Below, piece after piece: positions 7,314-16,937 of a DNA stretch of 64,000 nucleotides (positions within the stretch are counted from its first letter, which is position 1; the number at the start of each line of letters is the position of its first letter). The stretch covers positions 9,300,001 to 9,364,000 of the forward strand of contig NZ_CP109031.1 of NCBI RefSeq assembly GCF_036226925.1, written 5' to 3'. The DNA is from Streptomyces sp. NBC_00659 (lineage in GTDB: Bacteria; Actinomycetota; Actinomycetes; Streptomycetales; Streptomycetaceae). The position numbers and the translations under genes were made by a program. The notes beneath the pieces are model-generated. The model had not been told where the DNA came from. It saw nothing but the letters and a program-made list of their open reading frames with translations, and ran no database searches.

Positions 7314-8550
7314 TTAAGGATGCCGATCGGTTGGCCCAGGGCTGTGATGGTGCGGCCCGGACAGGGCGGTGAGTCGGCTTGACAGGAACCCGGCCATGGC
7401 ACGGACCCCGATGCCGAGGGCGCGTTCGTCCGCGGCGAAGTCCGGAGTGTGGGGTGCCCCGTTGATGCCGGCTTCTGGGTTTGCGACGCCAAGGAAGAAC
7501 ATCGCTCCGGGCACGTCCCTCAGGAAGAGTGCAAAGTCCTCGCCATTGAAGGGGAACGCCGCGTGGAGCACTAGGACCGCGCCATCGCCCAGGGTGTCGT
7601 GCAGATACGTGGCGGCCGTCTCGCTCAATTCAGGTGAGCACACCATGGCGGGAAACGGCTCTTTGGTGAAATCGACTCGGGCGCTGGTGAGTGAATCCGC
7701 TGTGCTCTGCGTCGCGTTGCGGATCTCGGTGTATCGGCTGTCGGGCCAAGCCCGCAACCATACACGCACGAGGGCGCCATCATCCCTTGAGGTCAGCTGA
7801 GGTTGGGCAACGACGAAACGTGCCAGCGGGCCGTCCGGTATCTGGATGTCCTCCAGGAGCCGTCTGAACTGCTCAGGTGTCCGCGGGTACTCGACGGTCG
7901 ACCAACCATCGGCCAGAGCGACCAGCCGCTTCGCGTCGGTGACGGCGTCCGGCCCGGTCAGCTCGACCTGGAAGTGATCCTGCCCTGGCAGTCCAAAGCC
8001 CGGCATGACCGCGAACGTCCCGACCGGGAACGGACCGCAGTGCAGCGCATAGACCTCCTGAGGCGAAGTTCGTTCCAGGATGCCGTCCTCGATCGTCGCC
8101 CGGGCGCCCTCGAGCGTCTCCTCGGCCGGCTGGAAGACGAAGACGATCCGGCCGTTCAATTGTTCTCGCAGCCGCGCGAGGACCTGGGCGATGCCCACCC
8201 CGATCGCGGTGTGCATGTCGTGGCCGCACAGATGGGCCGCGCCCGGAATGCGTGACGCGAAATCGGTGTCGAACAGTTCGTCGTCGGCGACCGCGTCCAT
8301 GTCGGCTCGGTAGGCGATGGTCGGGCCGGCACCCGCACCATCCGAGCACCGCCACCAGGCCGTGGCCGCCCACCCCGGTCGAGACAACCAGACCTGCGGC
8401 ACGCAGCCGGTCGGCGACCAGAGCAGATGTGCGCCACTCGTCGCCGGCAAGCTCTGGATGGCGGTGGATTTCGCGGCGCAGCTCGATCAGCTCTTCGTCG
8501 ATCCCGGCCGCGATCTCACTGATCGCCTCACGGTCCAGCGCTGATGACAT
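7314..8550 (-). pseudogene. M20-family metallopeptidase/amidohydrolase, frameshifted
   Basis: The ATG at 8550 starts MSSALDREAISEIAAGIDEE, then ELRREIHRHPELAGDEWRTS, the usual N-terminus of M20D amidohydrolases (IAA-amino-acid hydrolase and aminoacylase type). After about 70 residues the frame is lost near 8340. The other frame continues with TIAYRADMDAVADDE (metal-binding Asp), AAHLCGHDMHTAIGVGIA and VFQPAEETLEGA, down to TAA at 7314-7316. Removing one base near 8340 restores a normal protein of about 410 residues. Either a real pseudogene or a one-base sequence error; both halves are otherwise well conserved, including the metal ligands. Confidence 0.8.
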
Positions 8551-8622
8551 GTCCCGGAGGCTACCGGACCCCGGGCCGGCCTGAGCTTGACATGGGAGAT
8601 GCTCACCGAGCTGGCTCCAACC

Positions 8623-9387
8623 TCAGCCTGATGCGTTGAGGTGGAGGGCCAGGACCGCTTGGACGAGGCCGGTGATGCGGGTGGTGCTGCACCGCAGCTT
8701 CCGCAGCAGGCGCCAGGTTTTCAGGGTGGCCATGCCTTGTTCGCCGAGTGCGCGAATCCGGGCGTGGGAGACGTTGACGGCTCGCTGCCCCTCAGACAGC
8801 TTCTCCCACCGCCCACGGTAGGGCACTCGCACTGTGCCGTCGGCGCCCTGATAGCCCTTGTCTGCCCAGCAACGGACGCCAGCCTCGGCCAGAGCATTGA
8901 TGATGCCGTGGGTGCGGGCCGCGCGGATGTCGTGGACCGCACCCGGCAGCGCGGGCGAGGCCCACAGCAGGTTCCCTAGTGGATCGGTGATGACCTGGAC
9001 ATTCATCCCGTGCTTCTTGTGTTTCCCGGAGTAGTACGGCCGGTCGGCGGCGATCCGGTCAATGGGCAGAAGCGTGCCGTCGAGGATCACGAACGCCTTG
9101 CACGCTGCTGTCCGGATGGCGGAGGTCAGATCCGGGGCGAGCGCCGCGAGGATCTCCGTGGCTTCGGCCACATACCGGTAGACCGTGGCAATCCCGACGC
9201 CGAAGCCGGCGGCGAGCTGGCCGTATGTGTGTCCGCAGCGAAGGTGGGCCAGCACGAGCAGGGCCTGCCGGTGCACCGTAAGACGGCGCCACCGCGTGCC
9301 TTGTTCCAGGCGCCGCGCAGTCAACAGGCCGGACAGGAAGCGAAGGTTCGAGCTGGACAGATCGAGCCCTGCTGGGTAGACAAGCAC
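8623..9387 (-). CDS. IS transposase (HTH_Tnp_4 + DDE_Tnp_4), 254 aa
   Basis: A GTG start at 9387 gives VLVYPAGLDLSSSNLRFLSG. The helix-turn-helix (AAGFGVGIATVYRYVAEATE) precedes a DDE_Tnp_4 core with VILDGTLLPIDRIAADRPYY (Asp), CWADKGYQGADG (Asp), and a C-terminal SEGQRAVNVSHARIRALGEQ (Glu in the later helix), then TLKTWRLLRKLRCS. The frame is complete and its TGA (8623-8625) lies inside the left terminal repeat. Homologous but degraded copies start at 3011 and 4278. Likely functional. Confidence 0.88.
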   Translation of the reverse strand: MLVYPAGLDLSSSNLRFLSGLLTARRLEQGTRWRRLTVHRQALLVLAHLRCGHTYGQLAAGFGVGIATVYRYVAEATEILAALAPDLTSAIRTAACKAFVILDGTLLPIDRIAADRPYYSGKHKKHGMNVQVITDPLGNLLWASPALPGAVHDIRAARTHGIINALAEAGVRCWADKGYQGADGTVRVPYRGRWEKLSEGQRAVNVSHARIRALGEQGMATLKTWRLLRKLRCSTTRITGLVQAVLALHLNASG

Positions 9388-9390
9388 GCG

Positions 9391-9443
9391 AAGCTCCAGG
9401 CGGACAGGTTGGTCTTGGTCGACAACCCATCTACCAGGAGCTT
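9391..9443 (-). repeat. Hairpin upstream of IS transposase start (copy 3)
   Basis: Arms AAGCTCCAGG (9391-9400) and CCAGGAGCTT (9434-9443) pair with one mismatch, three bases upstream of the transposase GTG on the minus strand. Conserved in place with copies 1 and 2. Confidence 0.7.
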
Positions 9444-9506
9444 CATCTCTTCCGTATCCAGCCCCACACCAATTTGGCTCGAAATCGGTCAGGTTGGAAA
9501 CGGCTC

Positions 9507-9745
9507 AGTGTCGGTCGGCTCCGTCGCGGATTCGTACGATAACGCGATGCCCGAGGCGCCGAACGGCATTTTCAAGACTGAGTCGATCGAAATGCGGGAT
9601 CCTGGAATGGTGTCGGCCAGGTCGAGTGGGTGATCTTCCAGGAGGTCACGCGGCAAAACGAAGAACGTCTCCACTCCGCCCCAACTCGACTACGTACCGA
9701 CTGCCGAGTACAGACACTGCAGGACCACTGGCGGATTCCGGAAGT
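9507..9745 (+). pseudogene. IS3-family transposase OrfB remnant
   Basis: Directly after the IS end the plus strand reads SVGSVADSYDNAMPEAPNGI, then FKTESIEMRD. This corresponds to the rve integrase motif SVGS-x-GDSYDNAMAES-x-G-FK-TE of IS3 OrfB, which contains the catalytic Glu region. A stop and frame changes follow; a later EERLHSA-like piece is the remainder of the family's RLHS motif. Only the last fifth of OrfB is left. Confidence 0.7.
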
Positions 9746-10275
9746 AGGACTGCTGACCGCTTGAAACCGTGACCGGCGGGCTTTGCGGAACTCGGGGCGG
9801 CTCAACCGGCCCGCCGCGATCGGCCGCGCGGCCGACGAGCTGAGGTCCAACGGTCTGGCCGGATTTCCCCCGAGGTCGTCGGGAACACTGGCCGCTACGC
9901 CGAGGTCGGCTCCCGGCGCTTCTGTCTCCAGATCCTCGACCTGCACGACCTGGACCACTTGGAACTGATCTCCTCCCAGGTGCAGGCGCTCGGAAGGGAA
10001 GGATCCGGATGTCGCGCCGTCTCTTTCCGGTACGTGTCTCGATTGCTTACGCCCACTGTCAGAAAAAACGGCACCGGGTTCTTTTGCAGCGCATCCGGAA
10101 GTAGCGATGTGACGGGCAGGTTGCCTGGATCGATGGTGCGCAGGTCAGAAATGGGACTCCTTTGTCGATTTTCCGCAGAACTCCGTCCGGTCGGTGTGTT
10201 CTCCCCCACATTCAGTGAGGTTTGGCGGGCTTTTTTTCCTCTTTTCTGGCACTTTCTGCTTCCCCTTTTAGCCCT
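9746..10275. other. Intergenic region without a convincing gene
   Basis: About 530 bases follow the IS3 remnant. A short plus-strand stretch around 9885-10000 (RYAEVGSRRFCLQILDLHDL) has coding character but no start or family I know. From 10030 to 10270 the sequence becomes unusually A/T-rich for this genome, with a run of seven T at about 10230. This composition suggests a regulatory or transferred segment rather than a gene. Confidence 0.4.
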
Positions 10276-10305
10276 TTGACAAGCCCGACCACCGGTTCTT
10301 ATTCT
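10276..10305 (+). promoter_or_regulatory. Candidate vegetative promoter upstream of the terphenyl-type cluster
   Basis: TTGACA (10276-10281) matches the -35 consensus exactly and is followed after 18 bases by TATTCT (10300-10305), 4 of 6 to the -10 consensus. It faces the synthetase gene at 10618, leaving a leader of about 300 bases. Sequence-based guess only. Confidence 0.4.
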
Positions 10306-10617
10306 CGGCGGATATTCGGAGCCCCGATGCCGTGGCTCCAGGAACTGGACTGGTCGGCGGGGGACGATGAACAGGTGCTTGCCCAATCGGCCGGCGGAAA
10401 TCGGATCTGACCCTTCCGCTTGTTAGCTCTCTGGAGGGGGTCGCGCCCGCCGCGCCGCCCTGCTTTCCCGGCCGCTGTCACCGCCACCCTTTCCGCACGT
10501 GGTCGAGCGTGACTCACCAGCACGCCCGAACGACGTTCCGCTTTCCGTACACCGTTCGACACGCCGTTCCGGTGATCCCGGGCACGACGGCCGACTCAGA
10601 GGAAGAAGGCATCCCGC

Positions 10618-13374
10618 ATGACCACAGCCGTGACGAGGACGCGGACCATCGTGGACCTGTTACGCGACGCCGCCCGGGACCACACGGAGTCCGGGTTGCG
10701 CTACCCCCGGGGCGCGGACGACCAGGACGCACCCTTGCAGAGCTATTCCGGCCTCCTCGACGAGGCCCGCTCGGTCCTCACCGGCCTGAGGCAACGCGGC
10801 CTCGCCCCAAGGGACAAGGTCGTCCTGCTCCTGGAGAAACCGCGGGAGTTCCTTGCCGCGTTCTGGGCCTGCCAGCTCGGCGGGTTCGTGCCATGCCCGA
10901 TGGCCGCCCTGGGCGGCGACCCGGAGCGTTGGGCGGCCCAGCTGACGCACGTCGACACCCTCCTCGGCCATCCGCTGATCGTCACCAGCGCCACCCTCGC
11001 CGCCGAACTTCCGCGTGCCAAGGGCCTGTCCATCGTCCCGCTGGAGGATCTGCACGCCGAGCACCCCGCGGTCTCCTTCCACGAGGCCGATCCCAAGGAC
11101 ACCGCCGTCCTGGTGCTGACGTCGGGCTCCACCGGCAATTCCAAGGCCGTGATGCTCAGCCATGCCAATCTGCTCGCCTCCATGGCCGCCAAGAACGGCT
11201 ACCACGGGCTGACCGCCCAGGACATCAGCCTCAACTGGGTCTCCTTCGACCATGTCGCCGCCCTCCTCGAATGCCACCTGCTGCCGCTGTACGCGGGCAG
11301 CACCCAGCTGCACGTCGAAGCGCCCGTGGTGCTCCAGGAGCCGCTGAACTTCCTTCGGATCATCTCCGGCTTCGGTGTCACCATGACCTTCACCCCCAAC
11401 TTCCTGCTGGGGCTGATCAATCCGCAGGCCGACCGGCTCGACGAGGAGGACGGCGACGAGATCGACCTGTCCCGGCTGCGGCACGTCATCAGTGGTGGCG
11501 AGGCCGTCGTCCGCACCACCGGCGAGACCTTCCTCAGCCGCTTCGCGCCGTACGGGCTGCGTGCTGACGCCCTGTGGCCCGCGTTCGGCATGTCGGAGAC
11601 CTGCGCCGGCAGCATCTACTCCGTCGATTTCCCGGCTGCCGACCAGGCCCAGGAGTTCGCCAACCTGGGACGGCCCGTCGAGGGGCTGCGCATCCGCGTC
11701 GCCGACGAGGCGCACCGCGAACTGCCCGCGGGCGGGGTGGGCGAGCTCCAGCTCAACGGCCCGATGATCACAACCGGTTACTACAACAACGAGCAGGCCA
11801 CGCAGGACGCCTTCACCCCCGACGGCTGGTTCCGCAGCGGTGACCTCGGCCGGATCGACGACGGCCGGCTCACCCTCGTCGGGCGCAACAAGGACAGCGT
11901 CATCGTCAATGGCGTCAACTACTTCAGCCACGACATCGAGACCATCCTCGAAGGCCTCGACGACGTGGCCCACTCCTTTGTGGCCGCCTTCCCCACCCGC
12001 GCCCCCGGCAGTGACACCGAGCAACTCGTGGTCGCCTTCCATCCGGAGTGCGCCGACGGCGACGAGCTCGCCCTGTACCGGGTGCTGAGCGCGGTGCGCA
12101 GCAGCGTCGTCATGCACTGGGGCTTCCGGCCCGCACTCGTCCTTCCGCTGCCGAAGGACGCCTTCCCCAAGACCAGCCTCGGCAAGATCCAGCGGGCGCT
12201 GATGCGCAAGCGGCTGGAGGCCGGGGCGTACGACGAGGTGAAGGGCGTCGTCGACGACCTGGTTCTGCGTCGGCTCGGCGGCTATACCGCGCCCAAGGGC
12301 GACACGGAGAAAGTCCTCGCCGGCATCTACGCGGAGATGTTCGACACCGGCCCCGACCAGATGAGTGTCACCGCCAACTTCTTCGACCTGGGCGGCACCT
12401 CACTCGACATCCTGCGCCTGCGTTCCCTGGTCGCCCAGCGTCTCGGCGCGGACGGCCTGCAGATCATCACCGTGCTGCGGGCCCCCACCGTGCGTGCCCT
12501 GGCCGCCCACCTGGACGGGGCCGTGGACGGTGAGGGGGAGTACGACCCGATCGTGGCGATGCAGGTCACCGGCGACAAAACCCCGCTGTTCTGCGTCCAT
12601 CCGGGCGTCGGCGAGGTCCTCGTCTTCGTCAACCTCGCCAAGTACTTCGTGGGCGAACGGCCGTTCTACGCACTGCGTGCCCGCGGCTTCAACCCCGGCG
12701 AGAAGCCCTTCGAGAGCTTCGCCGAGATGGTCGACACGTACGTCAGAGCCATCCGCTCCCGGCAGCCACACGGCCCGTACGCCGTCGCGGGGTACTCGTA
12801 CGGTGGCGCGGTCGCCTTCGAGATAGCCAAGGTGCTCGAAGCGCAGGGCGAGCGCGTCGACTTCGTCGGCAGCTTCAACCTGCCGCCGCACATCAAGTAC
12901 CGCATGAACGAGCTGGACTTCGTCGAGACCGCCGCCAACCTGGCGTTCTTCCTGGAGCTGATCGACAAGAAGCAGTCGCTCGAACTGCCCGCACAGCTAC
13001 GGTCGTTGCCCAAGGACGAGCAGCTCGCCCACTTCATCGACCAGGCGCCCGAGGGGCGCCTTGCCGAACTCGACCTCACCTTCGAGAGGTTCAAGGCATG
13101 GGCGGAACTCGCAGACGGCCTCACGAACCTCGGACGCGGCTACTCGCCCGGCGGCAGAGTCCGCTCGATGAGCGTCTTCTACGCCATCCCGCTGCGCGGC
13201 ACCAAGGAGGACTGGCTGGGCAACGAGCTGCGCCGCTGGGACGAACACGTCACCGGCGAGAACCGCTACATCGACGTACCCGGCGAGCACTACACGCTGA
13301 TGGGCCCGGCGCACGTGGCGGCCTTCCAGTCGATCCTGCGCAAGGAGCTCGACCGCGCCCTCGGCGACGCCTGA
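10618..13374 (+). CDS. NRPS-like A-T-TE synthetase for aryl-pyruvate dimerisation (EchA/TerA type)
   Basis: 918 residues, ATG preceded by GAGGAAGAAGG. The adenylation domain (about 1-530) has the A3 loop TSGSTGNSK (168-176), A7 GWFRSGDLG and A10 [10 protein letters not shown] carrier domain (about 560-635) has phosphopantetheine Ser595 in DLGGTSLD. The thioesterase (about 650-918) has GYSYGG with nucleophile Ser727 and catalytic His891 in GEHYTLM. There is no condensation domain. Family knowledge: A-T-TE enzymes activate aryl pyruvates and dimerise them through the TE to furanones or quinones (AtrA, RalA and TdiA; EchA in Streptomyces makes polyporic acid). The prephenate dehydratase in the same operon supplies phenylpyruvate, which supports this over an amino-acid substrate. 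Substrate is inferred. Confidence 0.85.
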   Translation: MTTAVTRTRTIVDLLRDAARDHTESGLRYPRGADDQDAPLQSYSGLLDEARSVLTGLRQRGLAPRDKVVLLLEKPREFLAAFWACQLGGFVPCPMAALGGDPERWAAQLTHVDTLLGHPLIVTSATLAAELPRAKGLSIVPLEDLHAEHPAVSFHEADPKDTAVLVLTSGSTGNSKAVMLSHANLLASMAAKNGYHGLTAQDISLNWVSFDHVAALLECHLLPLYAGSTQLHVEAPVVLQEPLNFLRIISGFGVTMTFTPNFLLGLINPQADRLDEEDGDEIDLSRLRHVISGGEAVVRTTGETFLSRFAPYGLRADALWPAFGMSETCAGSIYSVDFPAADQAQEFANLGRPVEGLRIRVADEAHRELPAGGVGELQLNGPMITTGYYNNEQATQDAFTPDGWFRSGDLGRIDDGRLTLVGRNKDSVIVNGVNYFSHDIETILEGLDDVAHSFVAAFPTRAPGSDTEQLVVAFHPECADGDELALYRVLSAVRSSVVMHWGFRPALVLPLPKDAFPKTSLGKIQRALMRKRLEAGAYDEVKGVVDDLVLRRLGGYTAPKGDTEKVLAGIYAEMFDTGPDQMSVTANFFDLGGTSLDILRLRSLVAQRLGADGLQIITVLRAPTVRALAAHLDGAVDGEGEYDPIVAMQVTGDKTPLFCVHPGVGEVLVFVNLAKYFVGERPFYALRARGFNPGEKPFESFAEMVDTYVRAIRSRQPHGPYAVAGYSYGGAVAFEIAKVLEAQGERVDFVGSFNLPPHIKYRMNELDFVETAANLAFFLELIDKKQSLELPAQLRSLPKDEQLAHFIDQAPEGRLAELDLTFERFKAWAELADGLTNLGRGYSPGGRVRSMSVFYAIPLRGTKEDWLGNELRRWDEHVTGENRYIDVPGEHYTLMGPAHVAAFQSILRKELDRALGDA

Positions 13375-13417
13375 ACCCCACAGACCACCGACCCCCGACC
13401 CCGAGGAGGGGCAGTAC

Positions 13418-14341
13418 GTGAACGGCAAGAAGATCCTGGTGACCGGTGCCACCGGACAGGTGGCGGGACCGGTGGCCGAGGCGCTGGCCGACGGCAACGA
13501 GGTGTGGGCGCTGGGCCGCTTCGGCGCACCCGGGGCCGAGGAGAAGCTGACCCGGCACGGCATCCGCACCTTCCACTGGGACATGGACGACACCGGCGCC
13601 GGCTCCCTCAAGGGCCTGCCGGAGGACTTCACCCACGTCTTCCACTCAGCGGTGCGCCGCGGCGAGGACGGTGACTTCAACGCGGCCGTCGAGGTCAACT
13701 CGGTCGCCGTGGGGCGCCTGATGACCCACTGCCGTACCGCGGAGGCGTTCCTGTACGTCTCCACCGGCGCCCTGTACGCCCGCCAGACCCTCGACCACAA
13801 GTACACCGAGACCGACCCGCTGGACGGCAAGGCCGACTGGCTGCCCGCCTATCCCGTGGTCAAGATCGCGGCCGAGGGTACGGTCCGGGCGTTCGCGCAG
13901 ACCCTCGGCCTGCCGACTGTCATAGCCCGCCTCAACATCGCCTACGGGCCGGGCGGTTATGGCGGCGTACCAATGCTCTACTTCAAACGGATGCTCGCGG
14001 GCGAGCCGATCCCGGTCCCGCTGGAGGGCCAGAACTGGACCTCGTTGCTGTACACGGACGACCTCGTCGAGCAGGTCCCGCACCTGTGGAACGCGGCGAG
14101 CGTCCCGGTGACCCTGACCAACTGGGGCGGCGACGAGTCCGTCGGAGTCACCGACTGCGTCCGCTACCTGGAGGAGCTCACGGGGGTCGAGGCGAAGCTC
14201 GTACCGAGCGAAGTCACCCGCGAGACCTACCAGTTCAACCCGACGCTGCGCCGCTCGCTCACCGGACCGTGCAGGGTGCCGTGGCGCGAGGGCATCCGGC
14301 GCACCCTCGCGGCCCTTTACCCCGAACACCTCAAGAAGTGA
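13418..14341 (+). CDS. NAD(P)-dependent SDR/epimerase-like reductase (TerC-like)
   Basis: 307 residues from a GTG with GAGGAGGGG upstream, 43 bases after the synthetase. The N-terminus [15 protein letters not shown] is the Rossmann nucleotide loop of extended SDRs. The catalytic pair YPVVK (Y145/K149) and downstream [12 protein letters not shown] are typical of the NAD-dependent epimerase/dehydratase family. Length and motifs are complete. In p-terphenyl clusters of the terfestatin type, a reductase of this kind works with a KSI-like partner to remove oxygen from the terphenylquinone; the next gene is such a partner. Specific role is inferred from context. Confidence 0.8.
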   Translation: MNGKKILVTGATGQVAGPVAEALADGNEVWALGRFGAPGAEEKLTRHGIRTFHWDMDDTGAGSLKGLPEDFTHVFHSAVRRGEDGDFNAAVEVNSVAVGRLMTHCRTAEAFLYVSTGALYARQTLDHKYTETDPLDGKADWLPAYPVVKIAAEGTVRAFAQTLGLPTVIARLNIAYGPGGYGGVPMLYFKRMLAGEPIPVPLEGQNWTSLLYTDDLVEQVPHLWNAASVPVTLTNWGGDESVGVTDCVRYLEELTGVEAKLVPSEVTRETYQFNPTLRRSLTGPCRVPWREGIRRTLAALYPEHLKK

Positions 14342-14358
14342 GAGGACCGGATCCCGTC

Positions 14359-14790
14359 ATGACCGACAACACCGAAAACGGCGGCAGCGCCGACAGCACC
14401 GATCCGCTGGCACCGATCCACGCCGCCTACGCCGCCTTCGCAGCCCGCGACGCGGGCGCACTCCTGGACGCCTTCGACCCGGACATCGAGTGGGTGCATC
14501 CCGAGGGGATGGACAAGTACGGCCTCGGCGGCGCCAAGCACGGGCACGCCGGCGTCAAGGAGTTCCTCGCCCACGTGCCCACCGTCCTCGGTGGCATGCG
14601 GCTGCACCCGGCCGAGTTCGTCCGCGAGGGCGAGCGTGTGGTCGTCTTCGGCCACCGGGACATCACCTCCCTGAGCGGGTACACGGAGACTCAGCCGTTC
14701 GTGCACTCCTGGGTCCTGCGCGGCGGACGGGCCGTCCGCATGGAGGACATCTTCGACACCGTCGCGTTCCACCGTGTGATCGAGAGCTGA
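14359..14790 (+). CDS. SnoaL/KSI-like (NTF2-fold) protein, possible dehydratase (TerB-like)
   Basis: The ATG at 14359, 18 bases after the SDR stop, gives 143 residues. IHAAYAAFAARDAGALLDAF, then DPDIEWVHPEG, GVKEFLAHV and a strand-rich second half (VVVFGHRDITSLSGYTETQP, then FVHSWVLRGGRAVRMEDIFD) are the hallmark of the NTF2-like SnoaL/ketosteroid-isomerase family: a cone of helices and a curved sheet with the active site inside. Tight coupling to the SDR and the synthetase suggests action on the same quinone-derived intermediate. Cytosolic. A dehydratase role is by analogy with TerB, which I recall but cannot check here. Confidence 0.75.
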   Translation: MTDNTENGGSADSTDPLAPIHAAYAAFAARDAGALLDAFDPDIEWVHPEGMDKYGLGGAKHGHAGVKEFLAHVPTVLGGMRLHPAEFVREGERVVVFGHRDITSLSGYTETQPFVHSWVLRGGRAVRMEDIFDTVAFHRVIES

Positions 14791-14799
14791 CGGGCGACG

Positions 14800-15654
14800 A
14801 TGGCGTACGCCTACCTCGGCCCGGAGGGGACCTTCACACAGACCGCGCTGTGCCGGCTCCTGTCGGCGGTCCCTCCGGGCCGCGAACCGGCGCACCGCCC
14901 GTTCCCGAGCGTGCCCGCCGCACTGGAGGCGGCCCGCCGGGGTGAGTGCGAAGCGGCGGTGGTGCCGCTGGAGAACTCGGTGCGCGGCGTCGTACCCGCC
15001 ACCATGGACCAGCTGGCCTCGGCGGAGATGCACATCAACGCCGAGGTCGAGGTGCCGGTGTCCTTCGCGCTCATGGCCCCCGAGGGCGTCGCGGCGGAGG
15101 AGGTGACCGTGGTGCACAGCCACCCGCACGCGCTGGGCCAGTGCGAGGACTGGCTGCGCACCCGGCTGCCCGGGGCCCGCACCCGGACCGCCGCCTCCAC
15201 CGCCGCGGCCGCCCGGGAGGTCGCCGAGGCGGGCGCCCCCGGCCACGCGGCCATCGCGGCCGCGCCGGCCGCCGGCCTGTACGGGCTGCGGATCCTCGCC
15301 ACCGGCCTGGGCCGGGAGGCGGGGGCCGTGACCCGGTTCGTGTCGGTGGCCCCCCGCTGGTCCCACCCGGCCCGGACCGCACGCGAGCGCACTTCCCTGC
15401 TGGTGTCATTGAGTACCGCGGGCCCGGCCCTCGTCCCCAACGTCCTCAACGAGTTCCGCACCCTCGGCATTGCCCTGTCCTGGATCCAGCCCTGGCCGAC
15501 GGGCCGGGCACTCGGCAGCTACGACCTGTTCCTCGACGTCGACGCCCACATCGACACCCGCCCGCTGCGCCTGGCCATGGCGGCCGTGGAGGCCCGGGGC
15601 CTGGAGGTGCGCTTCCTGGGCAGCTATCCACGCTGGTCCGCCGCGGCCGGATGA
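14800..15654 (+). CDS. pheA: Prephenate dehydratase
   Basis: Converts prephenate to phenylpyruvate. 284 residues, ATG 10 bases after the previous stop. The N-terminus YAYLGPEGTFTQTALCRLL, the block VPLENSVRGVV and the catalytic TRF (T178-R-F180) are canonical. A C-terminal ACT domain (about 200-280) is present, but the regulatory motif normally reading ESRP is IQPWP here (229-233) and the GALV region reads GPALVP. Loss of the Phe-binding ESRP motif suggests weak feedback inhibition, fitting a dedicated supply enzyme for the synthetase four genes upstream in the same operon. A housekeeping copy is expected elsewhere in the genome. Confidence 0.88.
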   Translation: MAYAYLGPEGTFTQTALCRLLSAVPPGREPAHRPFPSVPAALEAARRGECEAAVVPLENSVRGVVPATMDQLASAEMHINAEVEVPVSFALMAPEGVAAEEVTVVHSHPHALGQCEDWLRTRLPGARTRTAASTAAAAREVAEAGAPGHAAIAAAPAAGLYGLRILATGLGREAGAVTRFVSVAPRWSHPARTARERTSLLVSLSTAGPALVPNVLNEFRTLGIALSWIQPWPTGRALGSYDLFLDVDAHIDTRPLRLAMAAVEARGLEVRFLGSYPRWSAAAG

Positions 15655-15752
15655 ATGGTCCGTCGCCGGGGCGGGAGCGAACTGGTCGCCGGGGCGGAAG
15701 CGGCTGGTCGGCCGGCGCGGAGGCAGTCGTCAGCCGGCGGCTGACGAGGCCC

Positions 15753-16820
15753 TCATGCCGTGGGCCGAGGAGCTTCCTCGGCCGCCGACAGGCGCGACTC
15801 GTCCGCTGCGGGTCGGGGGTGCCGGCCGGCCTCGCCTCGGTACAGCTCGTCGGCCCCCAGCGGGTGGAGCTCGTCTGTCGAGGGGTGGCGGATCGGGCCC
15901 GCCGAGGATCGACGCAGTTCGTCGGCCGCCTCCCGTACGGCCGGCAGCAGGGCCGCCACCGGCGGGCTGTCCAGGGCGCCCTCGCGCACCACGAGGGTGA
16001 TCCGGCGGATGGGCCGGATCCTCTTCAGAGCGATGCGGGCGACCGGATGCCCCGGCCGCTCGGGCACCAGGTCGGGGACGAGCGCGACGCCCCAGCCCAG
16101 CGAGACCAGCCCGAACACGGCCTGCATGTCCCCGATGTCGGAGACGATGTCGGGGACGAAACCGGCGTCGGCGCACAGATGCAGGACCAGCTGCCCGAGC
16201 CTGGACGTCCGGTCCAGCAGCCACGGCTGCTCCGCGAACTCGGCGAGGTCACGTGGCCCCTCGCTCCGGGCGAGCGGGTGACCGGGCGCGATGGCCAGGC
16301 GGATGCGGTCGCTGATTACCTCCTCCTCGTACAGCCCCGGCACCCGCGGCTCGGGCACCTGCGGGTAGCCGGAGGCCAGGACGGCGTCGAGACGCCCCAG
16401 CCGGACCGTCTGCCGGCCCTCGTCGGGATCGACGCCGTGCAGGGTGATGCGCAGTTCCGGATGACGTGCGCGCAACCGGTTCAACGCCGGCACCAGCAGA
16501 GCCGGCCCCTCGTGCAGCGGTACGCCCACCCGCAGCTCGCCGGTGACCTTGCCGTCTCGGGCGAGCAACTGCGCCTCCGCAGCCTCAAGTTGGGCGAGGA
16601 CGCGCTCAGTGTGAGCCACCAGCAGTCGTCCGGCGGCGGTGAGTTCGGCCCGTTTGCTGCCGCGGTCCAGCAGCGCGGCGCCGGTCTCCGACTCCAGGGC
16701 GGACAGCTGCTGGGAGACCGCGGAACGCGTGTAGTTGAGTGCCTGCGCGGCCGCGGCGATCGAGCCCCGGGCCCCCACCTCGCGCAGCAGCACCAGTTTC
16801 CGTACGTCCAGCACCGTCAT
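15753..16820 (-). CDS. LysR-family transcriptional regulator
   Basis: 355 residues. The N-terminal winged HTH (VRKLVLLREVGARGSIAAAA, then ALNYTRSAVSQQLSALE) is followed by the periplasmic-binding-like effector domain to about residue 300. The last 50 residues are an unusual extension rich in Asp/Glu/Ala (ADELYRGEAGRHP, SRLSAAEEAPRPTA) beyond the normal LysR length of about 300. It is convergent with the terphenyl-type operon and divergent from the azoreductase gene (117 bp apart), so by LysR logic it most likely controls the azoreductase and itself. A link to the terphenyl genes is possible but not shown. Confidence 0.88.
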   Translation of the reverse strand: MTVLDVRKLVLLREVGARGSIAAAAQALNYTRSAVSQQLSALESETGAALLDRGSKRAELTAAGRLLVAHTERVLAQLEAAEAQLLARDGKVTGELRVGVPLHEGPALLVPALNRLRARHPELRITLHGVDPDEGRQTVRLGRLDAVLASGYPQVPEPRVPGLYEEEVISDRIRLAIAPGHPLARSEGPRDLAEFAEQPWLLDRTSRLGQLVLHLCADAGFVPDIVSDIGDMQAVFGLVSLGWGVALVPDLVPERPGHPVARIALKRIRPIRRITLVVREGALDSPPVAALLPAVREAADELRRSSAGPIRHPSTDELHPLGADELYRGEAGRHPRPAADESRLSAAEEAPRPTA

Positions 16821-16831
16821 CCTCGCTAACG

Positions 16832-16846
16832 CTTCTGGTTAAGAAG
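16832..16846. promoter_or_regulatory. Candidate LysR operator (T-N11-A palindrome)
   Basis: CTTCT-GGTTA-AGAAG is a perfect 15-bp interrupted palindrome with the T-N11-A form of LysR sites, 12 bases upstream of the lysR start in the shared divergent promoter region. Confidence 0.5.
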
Positions 16847-16937
16847 TATCACGCCAGATTACGAGACAACGGTCCTGGCGGCGACTTCAATGGAGATCGA
16901 CTCCTCCAACGCGCCAACCGGACAAGGGACTTCCGCC

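Larger units (their letters stand above)
8608..9506 (-). mobile_element. Complete DDE_Tnp_4-type insertion sequence, 0.9 kb
   Basis: The left end GAGCTGGCTCCAACCTCA (8608) and the right end, read inward as GAGCCGTTTCCAACCTGA (9506), are imperfect inverted repeats. One transposase gene spans the element on the minus strand, with the conserved hairpin between its start and the right terminus. The right side is inserted directly in or next to an IS3-type transposase remnant. Confidence 0.85.

Noticed and set aside
7314..8550. Programmed frameshift in the M20 gene
   Set aside because: No slippery heptamer or following structure is apparent near 8340, and the family has no tradition of recoding; mutation or sequence error is simpler.
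9885..10100. Possible small gene before the terphenyl-type cluster
   Set aside because: A coding-like stretch exists but I could find neither a start with a ribosome-binding site nor a family.
10660..12117. Long minus-strand open frame opposite the A-T-TE synthetase
   Set aside because: Its protein is a low-complexity shadow of the high-G+C gene on the other strand; the plus strand has complete A, T and TE motifs.
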